From the NCBI GenBank assembly GCA_020746105.1, contig CM036629.1, positions 7,405,501 through 7,469,500 on the forward strand: a DNA stretch of 64,000 bases. Direction: 5' to 3'. Below the pieces are notes generated by a model. That model searched no databases. It was not told the DNA's origin and saw only the letters and a list, made by a program, of their open reading frames with translations. Below are positions 13,291-27,200 of this stretch, piece after piece. The translations under genes were made by a program, and so were the position numbers. Every line of letters begins with the position of its first letter. Position 1 is the first letter of the stretch. This DNA is from Trogon surrucura. Lineage: Eukaryota; Chordata; Aves; Trogoniformes; Trogonidae.

Positions 13291-14037
13291 GGGGGAAGTA
13301 AAAAGAAAGGAAAAGGCTTGACCTAGAGGCTAAATCAATGGGATTTTCATTTCATTTTCTAACAAGTTCCTGGAAGCCATCGATTGCAACGCCAGTCTTG
13401 CAAGACAGATGATAAGACCCTCAGCAGAAGGGGGGTTTCTTAAAAGAAAGCGCAGAATTATACGAAAGCGGGTGTGTTCTCCAAAGTCTACAGATGAATA
13501 TCGCAGCAAGACAGTGCTTTACTCAGATGCTTTATCCTCAAGATGCTCAGGGGTGCTGGCACATCCATGCTACACTTAACTCAGCCTCAAATAGCAAGAA
13601 ACAACCAGGGCTGGGCTTTAATGAGTTTTCTGCACATGCCCACCGACATACCATCAAGCATGGGTGGCCTCAAGCTGATCCAGCTAAACCCAGCATCAAT
13701 TTTACCTGCAGAAAGGGATTCAGCATCTCCCTTCCCCACCGGCAGCCCTGCGGTGACCCACGCCGACGCCGTGACAGCCGCTGCCACAGTTGACAGCTCC
13801 CCCCAGCCCATTTGCAATGCGATGGGGCCCCTACGAGAGTTGATCCCAGATGCAGAGGCTTTGACGGGTTGCTGCTAAGTCAAGCCCACCGGAGTCTGGG
13901 GATACCCACCAGCTTCACACCGAAATGGCTCTAAAATGTCTAAAACGTTCCACGGGTGGCCAAAGAGCTCTGCGTCAGCTCCCTAATTAGTCATTTTTAA
14001 ATATGCTTTCATTTCTCCTGTGGTCTCAAGCCTCAGA

Positions 14038-14255
14038 CAAGGAAGAAATTCTTTGCCGTGAGGGTGGTGACACACCACCCTCAGGGCAGCACAGGTTGCC
14101 CAGAGAAGCTGGGGACGTCCCATCCCTGGGAGTGTTCCAGGCCAGGTGGGACAGGGCTTGGAGCAACCTGGGCTGGGAGGGAGGTGTCCCTGTCTGGGGA
14201 GATCGTCTTGAAGGTCCCTTCCAACCCAAACCATCCATGATATTGTACACTCGAG
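14038..14255 (+). mobile_element. CR1 3' fragment
   Basis: Recognised by AAATTCTTTGCCGTGAGGGT (the -KKFFAVRV- coding stretch), then GTGTTCCAGGCCAGG and GAAGGTCCCTTCCAACCC, and a decayed terminal octamer (ATCCATGATATTG). Antisense to HYDIN. Confidence 0.9.
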
Positions 14256-17200
14256 AAGAAACATCAGCTGGGGACCCTGTATGCTCAAGGCTAGCCAAGA
14301 GAGCTCAGGGCAGGGGAACAAGGCAGCCAGACCCCTCCCTGACTCAGAGCCGGGCAAGCTCAGCTACACATCATGTCTAACACTGGAAAAACACATTTGG
14401 CTGCTCTCTCTTCTCCCATACAGGAATAACTCAAGCAAGTTTTGCTCCCCAGGGCTCAGAAGGGGAGATAGTACTTCATCCACCTCCTACAGGGACACTA
14501 ACTAACCCAGCGCAGGCAAACTCTGACTACAGAGCCAGAGGCAGATGTTGCCTGCACCTTCTACCTGCCCTTGAAGTAATTAATCAAGGAGCTGAGGCTG
14601 AGCTCACCCTGGGTGTGCAGAGCCACAAAGGATGCTCTGAGCCCACGTCTGTGATCCACAGCAAACAAGCCGAGGTTTGCCTTAGGAAAGCTCCTGCTCA
14701 GGGACTGTCACAGCCCTCCCCTTAGTTGTGTAGGAAGCCGAAGGATAACGGGGTATTAATCTGCCAAATTCCCAGATGGCTCCTCAGCAGGCTTTCAGCA
14801 CAAGGCTGGAGGCTTCCAGTGGGATTAAAACCACCGAGAATTACTCCTGAGTCACGTCGCCTCTCTTCCGGGGAAGCTGCTTTCTGGGGGGCCCCACCAA
14901 GGGGAGACAGGACCGTAACAGCGAAGACATTGCTGCTTAAAGGTTGGCTCCTCTCGGATGGGTTGTCTCCTAAAATTCTTGTAGAAGTACCAGCTCTCAT
15001 CTCTCCCTTCAAAGAGGTTGAGATCCTGCCCGCAGGCTTTTGCTTCTGCGTTCATCTCACAGAGCCACCGACAGAAAATGATCTGCATAATTACTCTTAT
15101 TACTGACAGCAATAAAAGCATCTCAATATATAGCGCCTGTCAGCCACGCACACGCTCAGCAGGGCTTTACTAATTACTCAAGTTTCCTCTGCTGACAAAG
15201 AAATCCCAAGGGACGTGAAAAACGATAGGGGGGAAAAAATCGTATAGAGGAAATTCAGCACCGCACAACACATCTCCTGGACTGGAAGCACGTTGCAGCA
15301 CCTTGCTGCGAGGTCCAACAGGCACTGCAGGCATCCACAGGCAAGCACGGAACCTGGTCCTACACCTTGAAGACCACAGTAGAAGATCACACCTGTCATA
15401 CCACAGTAGGTAGAGACAGGAATCTAATGTGAGTCTGGATTTAGGGAGCTCCAAGAAGACAAGTGATCCTCTTTCCACCATTCCTAGCACCTCCTGCCTC
15501 TGGTAGCCTCTCCTCCTTGCACAGAGCACCTGCTGTAGATGTTTCTTGGTCCTCCAGGTCTGGTAAGTTGGTTTTGCAGATATCTAGGAATGCATCACAC
15601 ATCTCACCTGCATGCTCACCCTCCCACGCCAAGATTGGGCCGTCAGGTTGCGATAAACTTCACAACCGTAGCAAACTGGGTTTGATGTACAAGCAGCAGC
15701 ACTCAGGTCAACCAGCTTGTGCATCTCACTCAAGCACCGCTTGAGAGCTGAAAGAATATCTAAGCTTTATGATTACTAACTTGGTGGAGAGTAGACTTAA
15801 CTCCATAAACTTCTTTTCCCACATCCACATGGGCTGGGCTAAAACTCACCTGGAAATGGAAAAGTCACCAACCAAACCTCCAGTGGTCCCGAGTGCAGAA
15901 CCCTTGCCAAACCCATATGCTTGGCACCCGGGCTGCAGAAACCCTTTCCAACACCCCAACCTGACGCTAAGGTGATGAATAGGGATGTGCTGTAGCCCAG
16001 AACGTTCCCAAGTCACCTCCGCTTCAGTACGAGCTGGGACTTTTTCGCACCCAGACTCATGTACATGTGGGAAATAGAAGAGTTTGGACACGTAAAGCAC
16101 TGAAGATCAAGTTTTCATTCTAAATCATTGTGCTCTTGGTAGCAAAGACATTTTCTTCACGCTCATCTTTAAAGTTTGTAGCCCCAGGACCCCCAGCACA
16201 CAGAGAGTCTATCCAGGGGACAGCATCCATGCTCCTTGCCAGGGCAGCCTAAAGGACACACAGCTTACATCAAACAACCAACAGGCAAAGGGAAAATTGT
16301 GACTTGTTCACATGGGAGAACTCCACATTCTCCTAAGCAACGCTAGGGACGGATTTAACCCAACTTGAGCAAAGAATTAAAGCAACGCAACACGCCTACG
16401 TCACGGGGCGTGATTCCTGCAGAACTGCGGCCCCTTGTGAGCAAGCCCTTACAGACACCTGGGAAAACTCCTCCTGATGTCCTAAACTGCTATTTAGCTC
16501 TTTATGCTGCTGTTTTGTGATAAACAGTCTGCCCGTGGCTCCGAAAGAGCGACCCGGCTGCTTTTTGTATGCGAGTCATGGGGAGCGTCACTTGGTGCAG
16601 GACAAACAAGCCAGGGTTTGCCAGGTGATGTTGAGGAACACTGTCTGGTGCTCTGCCCTACACCTGCAATAAGCAGCTTTTAAGACTGATAGCTGTTAAA
16701 ACGTTTTGGTTTCACTTCAGCAATTAGTCTCAGCAGCCTTTTACTTACTCGTGTGCTTTAAAGCCGGAGAGATAATCCCTTAATCATTCCCTTGCTCTCC
16801 TTCTCCATTCATGGCTTATTTAAAAAAAACTGCGGGGTGGTATTGACAGGCAGGGTTCATCTCCCAGGGAGCTAAACACATTCCTGGGAAATTTGCCCAC
16901 CTGGGAGGCAGGAGACAGTTTGATCCCTGTGGTCTATCCACACATGTTTCTTCTGCAAAGATGATCCATGGGCAACCAGGAGTAACTTGTAAGAACAAGA
17001 CTCAGGTTCTCAGAGCAAGCCATGAAGATGATCCCAACCCTGATTCTTCACTTGGTCTTCTCATTCACATGGTATAAACCCCCACAGGTCTACCCTCTAT
17101 TGCAGTCAGCCCTGATTTAACCCACATAAAGATCTATTCCTCTGAATTTTATCCTATGGGCTCTCTATGCGCATGGCAATGAGGCACTTTTTGTGCTTCT

Positions 17201-17835
17201 CATTCCAAAATGTCAATAATTCTTGAAAGAACGCATTATCTAAACCAATGAGCTTCTCTGAGCATCAACTATTCTCTGGGAACATGTCATTAATTGACAA
17301 ATATCACCCAAAGCTGTGATAACTCATGAGGCTACAAAGCATTTGGAAGACAGAAGAGCATTTCTACAACTTCCACAAACTTGGGACAACTAAAACATTC
17401 ATGGCTGGGCGAAAGCATCACTTCGGTAGCACCTGGGTTAGAACTTTGCACTTCCCAGGACCTAAGTTCAGGAACAAAACAAACCTGAAGAGAAAACGCA
17501 GAACCAAATGCCTTCATGCAGCGGAGGGGTCCACAACCCCCTCAACACCAACTGTTTTTCCTTTTGCTTTCAGGTTAAAGCAGGGAAGCTACACCTGGAG
17601 AGGGAATTGAGGTGGCTGGGACAACAGGCAATGATGGTAGATGACTGCCAGGGGGGCAGCTGACACCAAGGTCCCCCAGTGATTGACTTGCACACAGGAC
17701 ACACAGAACAAGGACAGACTCAGCCTTAGCCCCTTATCTGCTCACTTCTAAGCCCTGAGGTTTTGAAAATAAAGGTTGTAGGAGCAAAGTTTAACACGAT
17801 TGTGCTCGGAAAGAGCTCTATGCTGAAGGACTTAC

Positions 17836-17960
17836 CTGTGTCATAATGAACTACCAGGGATTTGGAATGATCCCCGGTCTTCAGGGGGTGAAACTCCACT
17901 GTGACTTGCATGGTGTCACCAATGCCGAGAGTCCCGACGGAGGGATCGACAGAGAAAGGG
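17836..17960 (-). CDS. HYDIN: HYDIN coding exon 6 (residues 234-276)
   Basis: 125 nt, phase 2 in and phase 1 out. Reads PFSVDPSVGTLGIGDTMQVT, then VEFHPLKTGDHSKSLVVHYD and T. This is the second half of the second ASH/MSP-like repeat, with the classic order P-x-G-x-L, then M-V-VEF-P and G-H-x-x-L-V-Y. Acceptor TCTGTGTTGCAG, donor CAG|GTAAGT. Confidence 0.97.
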
Positions 17961-20900
17961 CTGCAACACAGAGAAAGAGGCACATCAGGGCTACCGTGAG
18001 AGATCTGGGGACTACCTCCCTTTTGCAGTCCAGCTCACTGCAGCTCGCTCATGCAAGCAAGGAGCAAACAAACCGCAGTCAGGAGAACAACCGAACACAC
18101 AGGATCAGCAGCAGAGCTACTGACTCCTGAAGAAACCCAGCCTCAGAAGCTCCTCTGGCATAAAACGACCTCGTCTCCCCAGGCTCTGCATCCAGCTCTC
18201 TGCAGCGAGGCTCAAGAGTCTGACTGAAACACAACCAGAAGATGGTTTTGGAAGAGCACGATCTGTTTGCACGCACGACTTGACACTCGCTTCCTGGGGG
18301 ATCTGTCTTTTCCTGCCACCTACGAACCTCACCCCAAGGGATGGAAATGTCAAGGCAATACCTGTCCCAGCGAGATTACAGCCTAGAATTCAGACAGGGA
18401 AAAACAGAAGTCTTTCTTGAAGACTAGAGAATAATTACTGTTTAAACTGCAGGATTCATTTTCTTTTTTACCTTGGAAACATCCTGGCTGAGCCTAAGAA
18501 AGGGCACGTTTTATCAGCGTTTCAATGAAAGCTGCTCTAAGAAAAGGAACAATCAGAAAAACCTGCAAATGCAGATTAGAGCGATACGACGACATGGAAA
18601 CTAGACAAAAGGAGTATCACACTTCCAGTCCAAGCGATTAAAACCACCGGCGACACAAAGTGCCATTAACAGGAGCATATTGAGGCAAATTTAACAGGAG
18701 GTTTGCTGTGCACTCGCAAGCAATGCAACCTGGGATTCTGGGTTGTTATCCGAGCTCGGTAACCGTTTGCTTGGCCCACCAGACAAATTCTGTGCAATGC
18801 GTTGGAAATAATTAGGAAAGCGTGTTGGTGTGCTTGGGATTTAATAGGAGCAATTAGGATTTGCCGCCAGGTGAACAGCTCTTGGCTGCCAGACACGAGC
18901 TTTGAAACACCGAGTTTTGAGTCAGACGAAACATGGTTCAGCTGGGCTTGGTGGCTCTTGTACAGCCCCATGCAGGAAACACAAGTTGTTAGTTTCAGGG
19001 CTTTGCTGGTGGGTCAATCTGTCATTTTAAAAACACGTTCTGAAGAATTTTACCACAATTAGAGAATGCAACACACGGAAAAAGAGCAAGCGTGACCAGC
19101 GCCACGCTCAAGCTGAACTTTGATCGTGCAAGCAGTGACGGGTGATGAAACAGCGTTTCTGCTCATTTAGGAGATATTGCTGCAATTAGGGGCTTGCTCT
19201 CATTACAGCTGGGGAGAACATTGCCATGGGCTCATGGGGCTGCAATATTTACGTGCTGGACCTGAGAGTGTGGAGAGAGAGGAGGAAAAGACAAGGCACC
19301 ACCAGCCTCTGATCTGGATTGCTCTACACGGTCCTGCATCTGCACTGGGGGTCATGTCAGGACTAGCGCCTGCTGATTATTACCTGGTGCAGGGAAGGCA
19401 CAGATTATATTTTTTTTATCATCCTTTTACCAGAAACGATGCCAGAGGAGCTGCTAGTTAAGAAGAATCTCCGGCAACACTTCGGCACTGCCGCTCGCTC
19501 CATCACCTTCCTACTTCTTCCCCATGTCCACTGCTGGAGACAACTTCAGGAGATGCCTGAGGAAAGAGTCACCTTTGCATTTTCAAATTATCAGGATCCA
19601 ACCAAGTTCAGGGGTCGGTTCTCAGGACTGAGAAACCGCGCACAAACCGGACACGGGATCTCTTACCTCCCACCCCGAGGTGTACCTGCGGGACAACCGT
19701 CCCCGCTGCAGCAGGAGCTCGTCGCCCCTCACGGAGACCTGGCTCTCCAAGACCCCAAGATACAAGCTCCATGAATCTCAGGTGACATGACCAAGCTGTT
19801 CCCTGCAGCCTACCAACACCACAAGGCGCTAAGGAGACACCGCTGACATGCTGTAGTAGCCAAATGAAAGCTGCCGCCAAGAGATGAAGCTGGCAGGATA
19901 AACTTTGCCCTTTTATCCATTAACCGCGAGTTGTTCTTTAAGGTAACTCTGGTCCTGTTAGATCTACCCTTTTAACAACTCGCTGCTGCTCTTGGAAGAC
20001 AGAAAAGATGGGATTTGGAGGTTTTTATTAATAGCTTGCATGCTTCTGACCATTCTGTCCATTCGTGCATTTGCTTTGCCGTACGACACCTAAACTTTCA
20101 AGGGTCTGTACCTCCCCACAGCACCTTGCGATCCCCAGTCGCGTACAAACTCATCTAGCCACACCGTTTGAGGAGCCACCTTCCCACCAGTACCTGCACA
20201 GCAAGAGAGCTGGCAATTCTACGACTCGGGCTCTCAAACCCCCACGCCGCCTTTTCTCCTGCAAACTACGCATTTAGTAAACGCGGAGTGCGAGGAGACG
20301 CAATATAGTTCAAGCGTCGTGGCATGTTGACCTTCGACAGCCAAATTCCCTTTCGTGTACCGGTGCCTTGGTTTGTACTGCCAAACCATACAGGTTTGGG
20401 ACAATCCACTTCACTGAAACCTCCAACCCCAAGGAAGACAGTAAAATTATTGGCCATTGAATTGCCTCACCTGTGCACTAAGACCTACCACAGCAAAAAA
20501 TAAAAATAAATTATTTAATCTTAGCATATTGCTTTTTAATAGTGGTTTAACAGCTAAAGTCAAGTGGTGTAACTATTGTAGTAAACCCAGACTCTTACAT
20601 CAAACTATCCAAGACTTCACCTCGGTGCTGAAAAACCCTGAGTCAGCACCTCGCAAGTTCTATCCTTCCCTCTTTCACTGCACTTTGGCTCTGTTTTCAT
20701 ACCCTTGAGCTGGTTTTGCGCATCCTGCTGCACCTCTCCAATCCCACACCTCCATGTAGTGCATAGGTACTACAGTGAGGGATGCAAGGGTGCCTCAAGT
20801 ACTTATAATTTCCTCAGCTTTCAAGAGCTTCGTGGGGACGTTCCTAAACAGATCTTCTCCAGCCCGATGGCACAGCACGATGTCTGCAACGTCAGGGGAA

Positions 20901-23900
20901 GAAAAGGCAGCGCTGCACTGAGATCTGCTCCCAGACACCGTTTTCAGCTCAAATGTACTGGAATGACATTTATCTCCGTGAATGTCACCGAGAAGAAACT
21001 CATTAGCCCGTCTTAACAATGAGAATAACAGGAAGAGACATTCTATGTTTATAACATTATTTTTTCTCACCAAGCTACGCCGTTAAGAGCTCGGGCATGG
21101 ACATGTAGAGGGAGGACGGGCACAAAGTCAGCCTCTGCAAAACGGGGCGTTTTTTAATTCCTTTACGAAAAAGCAGTCAAAACATGGCCATGTTTTCTGG
21201 CAGATACCGTGACAAGGGAGAGCTCTGAACAGGGAATAGCAGAAGGATGCTGAATTGGCCCCACGCTTTCACTTCAGAGCCCTTCCCTGGCGTGAAATGC
21301 GCAAGAGAAAAAATATCAAAGCCCTTTGATAAATGAGTAACAGGCAGGGAAACGTCATCTCGAGGCGAGCGGACGTAAGAGCTGAGCTCTCAGCGCTGAC
21401 CGCAAGGTTAGGATGGGAAACGGGCTGAAAAATGCACCAAAAGTGAAAGATCCATTACGCCCGATGCTGGAAGAGAAGGGAGGCAACAAAAAGCGATGCG
21501 AGCAGCACAACGGGCTGGGATGGTCTCTGCAGCCGGCTTGAGCGACGGCAAGAGCCTGAATTTGCCAAGGCCAGAAAGCAAGAGCTGCAGCAGCCAAGAC
21601 AGAAGTTTCAGCTGTGGAGGTAGAGAAGAAAGGAGACAGAAGGCAGCTGAGGACTCTAAAAACATCCCTTCTGCTCCACCCCCCTCATCTCGTACGTGCT
21701 TGTACCTATCGGACAAAGCTATTACGTGATGTTGAGGTTGGCTTTAACACATCACATCCTCGCTCGACAAAAGCACATGTTGAGCTTAAGCTGCTTAAAC
21801 TTTCCACTAAAGAAGAGTCTCTAAGACTGGCACTCCTTTCCCCGAGCACCTCTGCCGAAACTCTCCGTTTCTCGTATTTACACTTTCCAGGACCTGGGAA
21901 CATAATTCATTCATTTCCAAAGCACAGTTTTAAATGCTCTGCAATAATAACGAATCATCAAGTTCCTAGGGAAGCCATTCGAAACGATTAGTGACATAGA
22001 ACTCCAGCTTCTCTACCTCCATTTGTAACAACGCAGCTTCTGTTATAACCCCTGAAACAGGGAAACTAACCCCCCAACATCAGCAGGAGCACGGCTTCTC
22101 TTGTAAAAGCCTCTGTATTTGCTCAAAGACAATAACCTCTAACACAGGCTGGGCGCTGATGGGATAGAAAACACTTCTGCAGAAGAGGACCTGAGGGGCT
22201 GGGGCACAAGATGTATAGGGAGATGCTGAGATAAATGAGTTTGCACAGAAGGACAAGATGAAGGCAGATGTCACTTGATCTTTGTTATTTGTTGTATTAC
22301 TTGCAAACCTGCTCAAACTCGGGACGCCAGGCTTGCTTTGAGCAGCCTGTTTGCTCAGACAGTCTCCAGAGGTGCCTTCCAAAATTATTCCATGATTTTA
22401 TCTGCTAAATCAGTCCCATTCCACTTCGCAGGTTCCCCAAATTTCTCCCCATTTCTTACGCATCTGTGCATATACATACAGGCAGATGGTAGACAGGCAT
22501 TAGAGAAACTCAACCTTTAAAAAAAGTTGCCAATAATTAATTCATTGTGACATTTTGCAGAGCAGGTACGCAAAAAAAAAATAAAAAAACCACAGAACCA
22601 AAACCTGAGAGTATTTGAAAAGAAAACTGAATGGGCAACTGAAGTAGAATAAAATGGTGCTCATACTCAAAGCTTTAAATCATTTGTTTGAAATTTCAGG
22701 CCGGTTTTCAAAAGTTCATAATGAAATGGAAGAGATGACGTGCCCTCAGCTGACAAGCAATGTTTCATCAGCTTTTGATCTCTGTAAACATTATTCAGAA
22801 TTCTACTTTTCTGGGTAGTTTGAAATGAAACTTCCGTAACGTTTCCCATTTGTTTACAGCAAATCAGGACCAAAATATTTAATCGCTGAGTTCAGAAACT
22901 CTGAGAATCCGTAGTACCAGGCAGGATTCAGCATAGGCTGTATCACTCAATAGTTGGCAAGTGCATTGCAAAAACACTCCAGACTTCACTGGGTATTTAT
23001 TTTGGTGGTGGTGATTAGATGTGGAAATCCCAGAGGGAAACTGCACAGTGATTTACAAGTTGCTGCCTACGTAGTTCCACAGTGAAAAGCAGCATCCTAG
23101 AAGGGTGCTTAAATAGCCTTGCTGGGCTTTGGTGGAAGCTTCTCTCGGACCCTTCACATTTCATGCAGAAAAAAATGAATTTATTTTTTGTTTTTGAGCC
23201 CTGTTCCCTTGCGGAAGAAACTACGACCTCCCAGAGAAGAGGTGTATTTGGCTGATAGCAGTATAAAACCATTCTGGAAAGTTCAAAATAGCTACCAATG
23301 TATTCTCACACCCTCTAGGAGAGAGAAAGGTCTCGAAGAAGCAGCCCCTGATCCACACACCAGGAATTTGCCGGGCATTTTGCCCACACCCTCACGTGCA
23401 TTGTGGTTTAGGGCAGTTTTGAAGGCAGCGCCTGCTTGGCTCCACTTAAGAGCTGCTTCAGGATATTCTGTCGCAGGAGTGAGAGCAAATCTAGTGGAAA
23501 ACCAAAGCTCCTAAACCACGCAGCGTTATCATCAGGGCCTCGATGCCAATCGCTTTAATCTCCAATTGCTAATATAGGCACAGCTGCTGATTAATTCTTA
23601 AATGTCTTTTACCAGCTCGCAGGTCACCCACTCAAACACCGCGTTAGGTCTGCATGACCTGAGCTCACACGGCAGCATCTCACACAGCCCAAGGGCAATC
23701 ATGCCGCCTTCCTCCGTTTGCTCTTTCACCCCGACAGAATCAGTCTTGCTGGAGCCACCGCCGTAGCGCTCGACCGTGCGGCAGCTCGCAGAGATTTGTA
23801 AAGGTTGCATTAAAACGCTGAGAGCAGCAGCAAAACCCAACCATCCTGCCCGTTCCCAGCAATATGACAGCTCAGATGCTCTGGTTCCTTTTTGTTCCCA

Positions 23901-23955
23901 ACCATATCGTCACACAACGGTGTTCTGCATGAAAAATAGACACGAGCTCCTTCAC
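17961..23955 (-). other. HYDIN: HYDIN intron between coding exons 5 and 6 (5995 nt)
   Basis: No CR1 or other interspersed repeat recognised, which is unusual beside the neighbouring introns. The segment 18540-18960 is moderately AT-rich with several TAATTAG or TTAATAGG-type words, but I can assign no function. Short A-runs lie near 22570-22590. Confidence 0.88.
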
Positions 23956-24155
23956 CTCTGAGTGCTGAAGCGGTAGCGGGCCTCCCGGTTCCCAATGTTG
24001 CGAACCAGCAGCGTTTTCTGGGTGCTGTACTTGACCGGACAGACGGAGAAGTTCAGCTGGTCGGGAAAATCCAGGATAGCTCGGGCACCTATAGCTTGGA
24101 TCGGCACGATAAACTTTTCCCTCTCTGTGATGCAGGTGAGCTGGTGGAAGTAATC
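23956..24155 (-). CDS. HYDIN: HYDIN coding exon 5 (residues 168-234)
   Basis: 200 nt, phase 0 in and phase 2 out. Reads DYFHQLTCITEREKFIVPIQ, then ARAILDFPDQLNFSVCPVKY and TQKTLLVRNIGN. It closes the first ASH/MSP-like repeat and opens the second; LDFP-x-LNFS...K-LLVRNIGN is the standard repeat start in HYDIN. The last two bases (AG) join C from the next exon to make serine 234. Acceptor CTTTCCCTGCAG, donor AG|GTGAAG. Confidence 0.97.
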
Positions 24156-26424
24156 CTGCAGGGAAAGAAACCACCTCAGCACAGCGCATCGTGGCAGAAG
24201 AAAAGCCTCACGGCTGAAGGAGAAAATAAAATAAAAGTATTCTACGACTAACAGTGGCATTCAATAATGTCATAGTACTTTTATCTTAATGACCTTTCAT
24301 TCCAGTAGAGTGACTCGAAGAGGGCTGTTCACTTGTAAAGAAGAAACAACCCCATTGACCTGCCTGCTTGTGCAGCAAGCTGTCGGAAACAGCCCAAATT
24401 ATCTGGTACTTTGATTCCGAGGCACCAAAACAGAGCCCTTTCACGTAAGGAATTACAGCAGCAACAGAACCTGCTTCCGTCACCTACTAAAGGCACCGCT
24501 AAACCCAGTTGTGCCACAGCACTAGCTCCAAGCCCAGCGGTGCCGCCACCTCCTTGAAGCTTGGCAGGGGATGTTCAGGTACATTTTCAAAAGGATTTCA
24601 CCACATGGAAGTCAGAAGTCAGTCTCAGGCAAAAATACTTCATAAGTGAGACACGACAACTGTTTTAATGACAGGTGAGCACAGGGTACATGTGTGTTTC
24701 CCATCCCCTCCCACAGCATCCCAGGGACGAGGCTGGGGACAGGCACCCTTAGAAGGTTACATGATCCATCTCCCCACCCCAAAACCGGCTCAGCTCTATG
24801 TCCAAACTATTCTCACGAGATGTTCGACACATACTTGAAAGCACTAATAATTCCACCCCCTGCCCTCAGCAGCCTATAAAGTGTCTCATCTCGGTTTCTC
24901 TTTACGCCTCATCCCGCCTCAGGGGACACGTGAGATGGCTTTGCTTCCTCCCTGCTGCACCGTTGGTGCCTTAATCTCATCTTTCCTGTAAAATCTCTAG
25001 AATAAGCGATCGGGTGCCCTGTTCCCACACCTGAGGCAGGTGCTATCAGGAGCTGTAAGTGGGAGACACTCAGACATCCCTACCAGAGCAAACTGCTGCT
25101 CCCAGCCATCGGCTTCTCCAGAAAAAGAGCCAGACAGCTCCCCCCCCGCTCCCCCCTCCCCAGCTGTCTGGCATTTAAGCAGTAGGAGAGCAAATGAAAT
25201 CACCAAAATCATTTTACTGTAGGGATGAGCAGACTGATCTCCAGCTATAGAGCGCGGCAGCATCGCCGTGCTGGAAGCATCGCCTTGCCCCTGCTGAAAT
25301 CAGCAGTAAGGGAGGGCCAGGAGCCATCACCTCCAGCAGTTCTCTTATTGATGAGTTGATAAAAGCTTTGCCTCTTATCACTCACTCGCCATCCCCGCTT
25401 GTTTTTCCTCAGTGCTCTTCACTTTTTTTTTTTTTTAATAAGCATTGAAGCAGCAAGCAATTTGATTTAGGAATCGTACGCAGAGGCAAACTCCTTTAAC
25501 CGGAACAAATGCAGATTCCTCTGGGCTTGGAATTTCCTCTTCCCGTACCCATTCCCTCCAAACCTGGAAGGGACCTAATAAGGCACAGACATTTAACTAT
25601 GACTTGAACCCAAGAGCTAGCACTCAGTGCCTACCATCCATCTGGTTTAAGGTTTCTGTAACAGAAGCCTTCACATCCAAGAATAAAGCAGGAATGTAAA
25701 AAATAATACAAGGAGTGTAAAAAGAATAAGAGGTTGTTTGGGTTTTTTTTCCTAGACATCTCAGATATTCACACTGGAAATTGCAGAAGGGTTTTTGCGT
25801 CTCACATTTGGAAGGTCAAATGGCAGGAAGGGAACGGCAGCAAACGGTCTGCAGAACCCAATATCACGTATCACGAGTGTTTCATCTACAAGTCGTTCTG
25901 AATCAGCAATTTTGAATTCAATCTTGCAGCCCCAGTCCCCTAAAATAAAATCTGTGGGCCGACCATGTGAATTTAAAGCACCTATTATCTGGGTACTTTA
26001 TGTCCTGGACTGTTTAGATCCTCAAAAAGTGCATTAGCAAATGAAGAAATGCTATTTACTTTTTTTTTTTATTATTTTTCTGGCTTAGTTTGGCCCCACT
26101 ACTGTAACAAAGGCAACTGAAAGCTGCGTGGCTTATTAAGTCTTGGTGTGCCACATTTACTTATCTCTCCTTTCCAGTTCCCAGGTAGACAGAAGAGGAC
26201 ACGAGGAGTTCAGATCAGCAGGGGCATAAAGGAGAAAAAAGAAAGAAACTTCAACAATTGGCAGCATTTGAGGGAATTAAAAGGCAGTAATTCTCAAGTC
26301 TTTGCGATTGCTAAGGAGTGGGATCAACAGCAAAGTTGGAATAAATTCCCCCAAAAAAGCAAGCACAGGCAGCCTTCCCAGTCCCTGGGACCTTGGAGCC
26401 CGGGCAAGGCTTGACTCAAAGCAC

Positions 26425-26652
26425 CAGGGGAGGTTCAGGATGGATATTAGGAAGAATTTCTTTACTGAGAGGATTGTCAGGTGTTGGAACAGGCTGCCCA
26501 GGGGGTGGCTGAGTCGCCATCCCTGGAGGTATTTAATAGAAGGGTGGATGTTGCGCTGTGGGACGTGGTTTCGTGGTGTTGATGGGGCTGGGACAAGGGT
26601 TGGACTCAATCTTGAAGGTCTCTTCCAACCAAAACTATTCTATGATCCTACA
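26425..26652 (+). mobile_element. CR1 3' fragment
   Basis: Plus-strand tail of CR1. The codons read FRMDIRKNFFTERIVRCWNR and LPRG, followed by the 3' UTR with GGTTGGACTCAATCTTGAAGG and the terminal motif ATTCTATGATCC at about 26637-26648. One frame change in the last coding part shows decay. Confidence 0.9.
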
Positions 26653-27151
26653 ACTTCAATGCTCCAACCTTCCAGATATCACCACTGGCATCTGAGTTCT
26701 CACCCACTGAAACTAAAGCAACTGCTCGTCTTGGATGTTATTTCAGGCTCTTTGAAAACCCAGGCTAACATTAATTACTGTCACAGTGATACCAGCCTTA
26801 ATCGCCCGGCAGACCAAACTCAGTTTTGCTGCATCCTGAATTCTTCACCGAGTTCCTCACGGCGGACAATTTGCCAAGAAGAGATCGTCGTAGCGTGAGG
26901 GAACAATCAGTCAACCAGGGAAAGCTCCCTACTGAAAGCATGATATGATAAAAGCTGGAAAATTAGGGCCATGAAAAGAGAGGAGAACCTGGAGGATGAA
27001 GACAGGGTACTCCTCCTCCCACCTTCCTCAGCTACCAACTCACAGCAGGCTTTGAAATCCATCACTTGGTTCCAGGTTCATCATTGCACAGGATCAATTT
27101 CCTTGATCTTCTACTCCTTTTCTCCTCTTCACATGGTCTCAAAAGTACACT

Positions 27152-27200
27152 TATGGAATCATAGAATGATTTGGGTTGGAAGATCATCTAGTCCCAGACT
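27152..27200 (-). mobile_element. CR1 terminal tail (very short, minus strand)
   Basis: The plus strand reads ATCATAGAATGATTTGGGTT then GGAAGATCATCTAGTCC, the reverse complement of the CR1 3' end with its octamer. Only about 50 bases are recognisable; the sequence beyond 27200 no longer resembles CR1. Confidence 0.75.

Larger units (their letters stand above)
7220..17835 (-). other. HYDIN: HYDIN intron between coding exons 6 and 7 (10,616 nt)
   Basis: The longest intron in the window. It holds an old CR1/L3-like relic (8600-8895), a CR1 tail (11085-11166), a CR1 3' fragment (14038-14255), two small tandem duplications (7927-7966 and 11346-11375), a CpG-denser patch around 9100-9420, an A/T-rich run at 9449-9480 and an AG microsatellite at 13277-13290. 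The segment 14256-17835 shows nothing I recognise. Confidence 0.88.
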
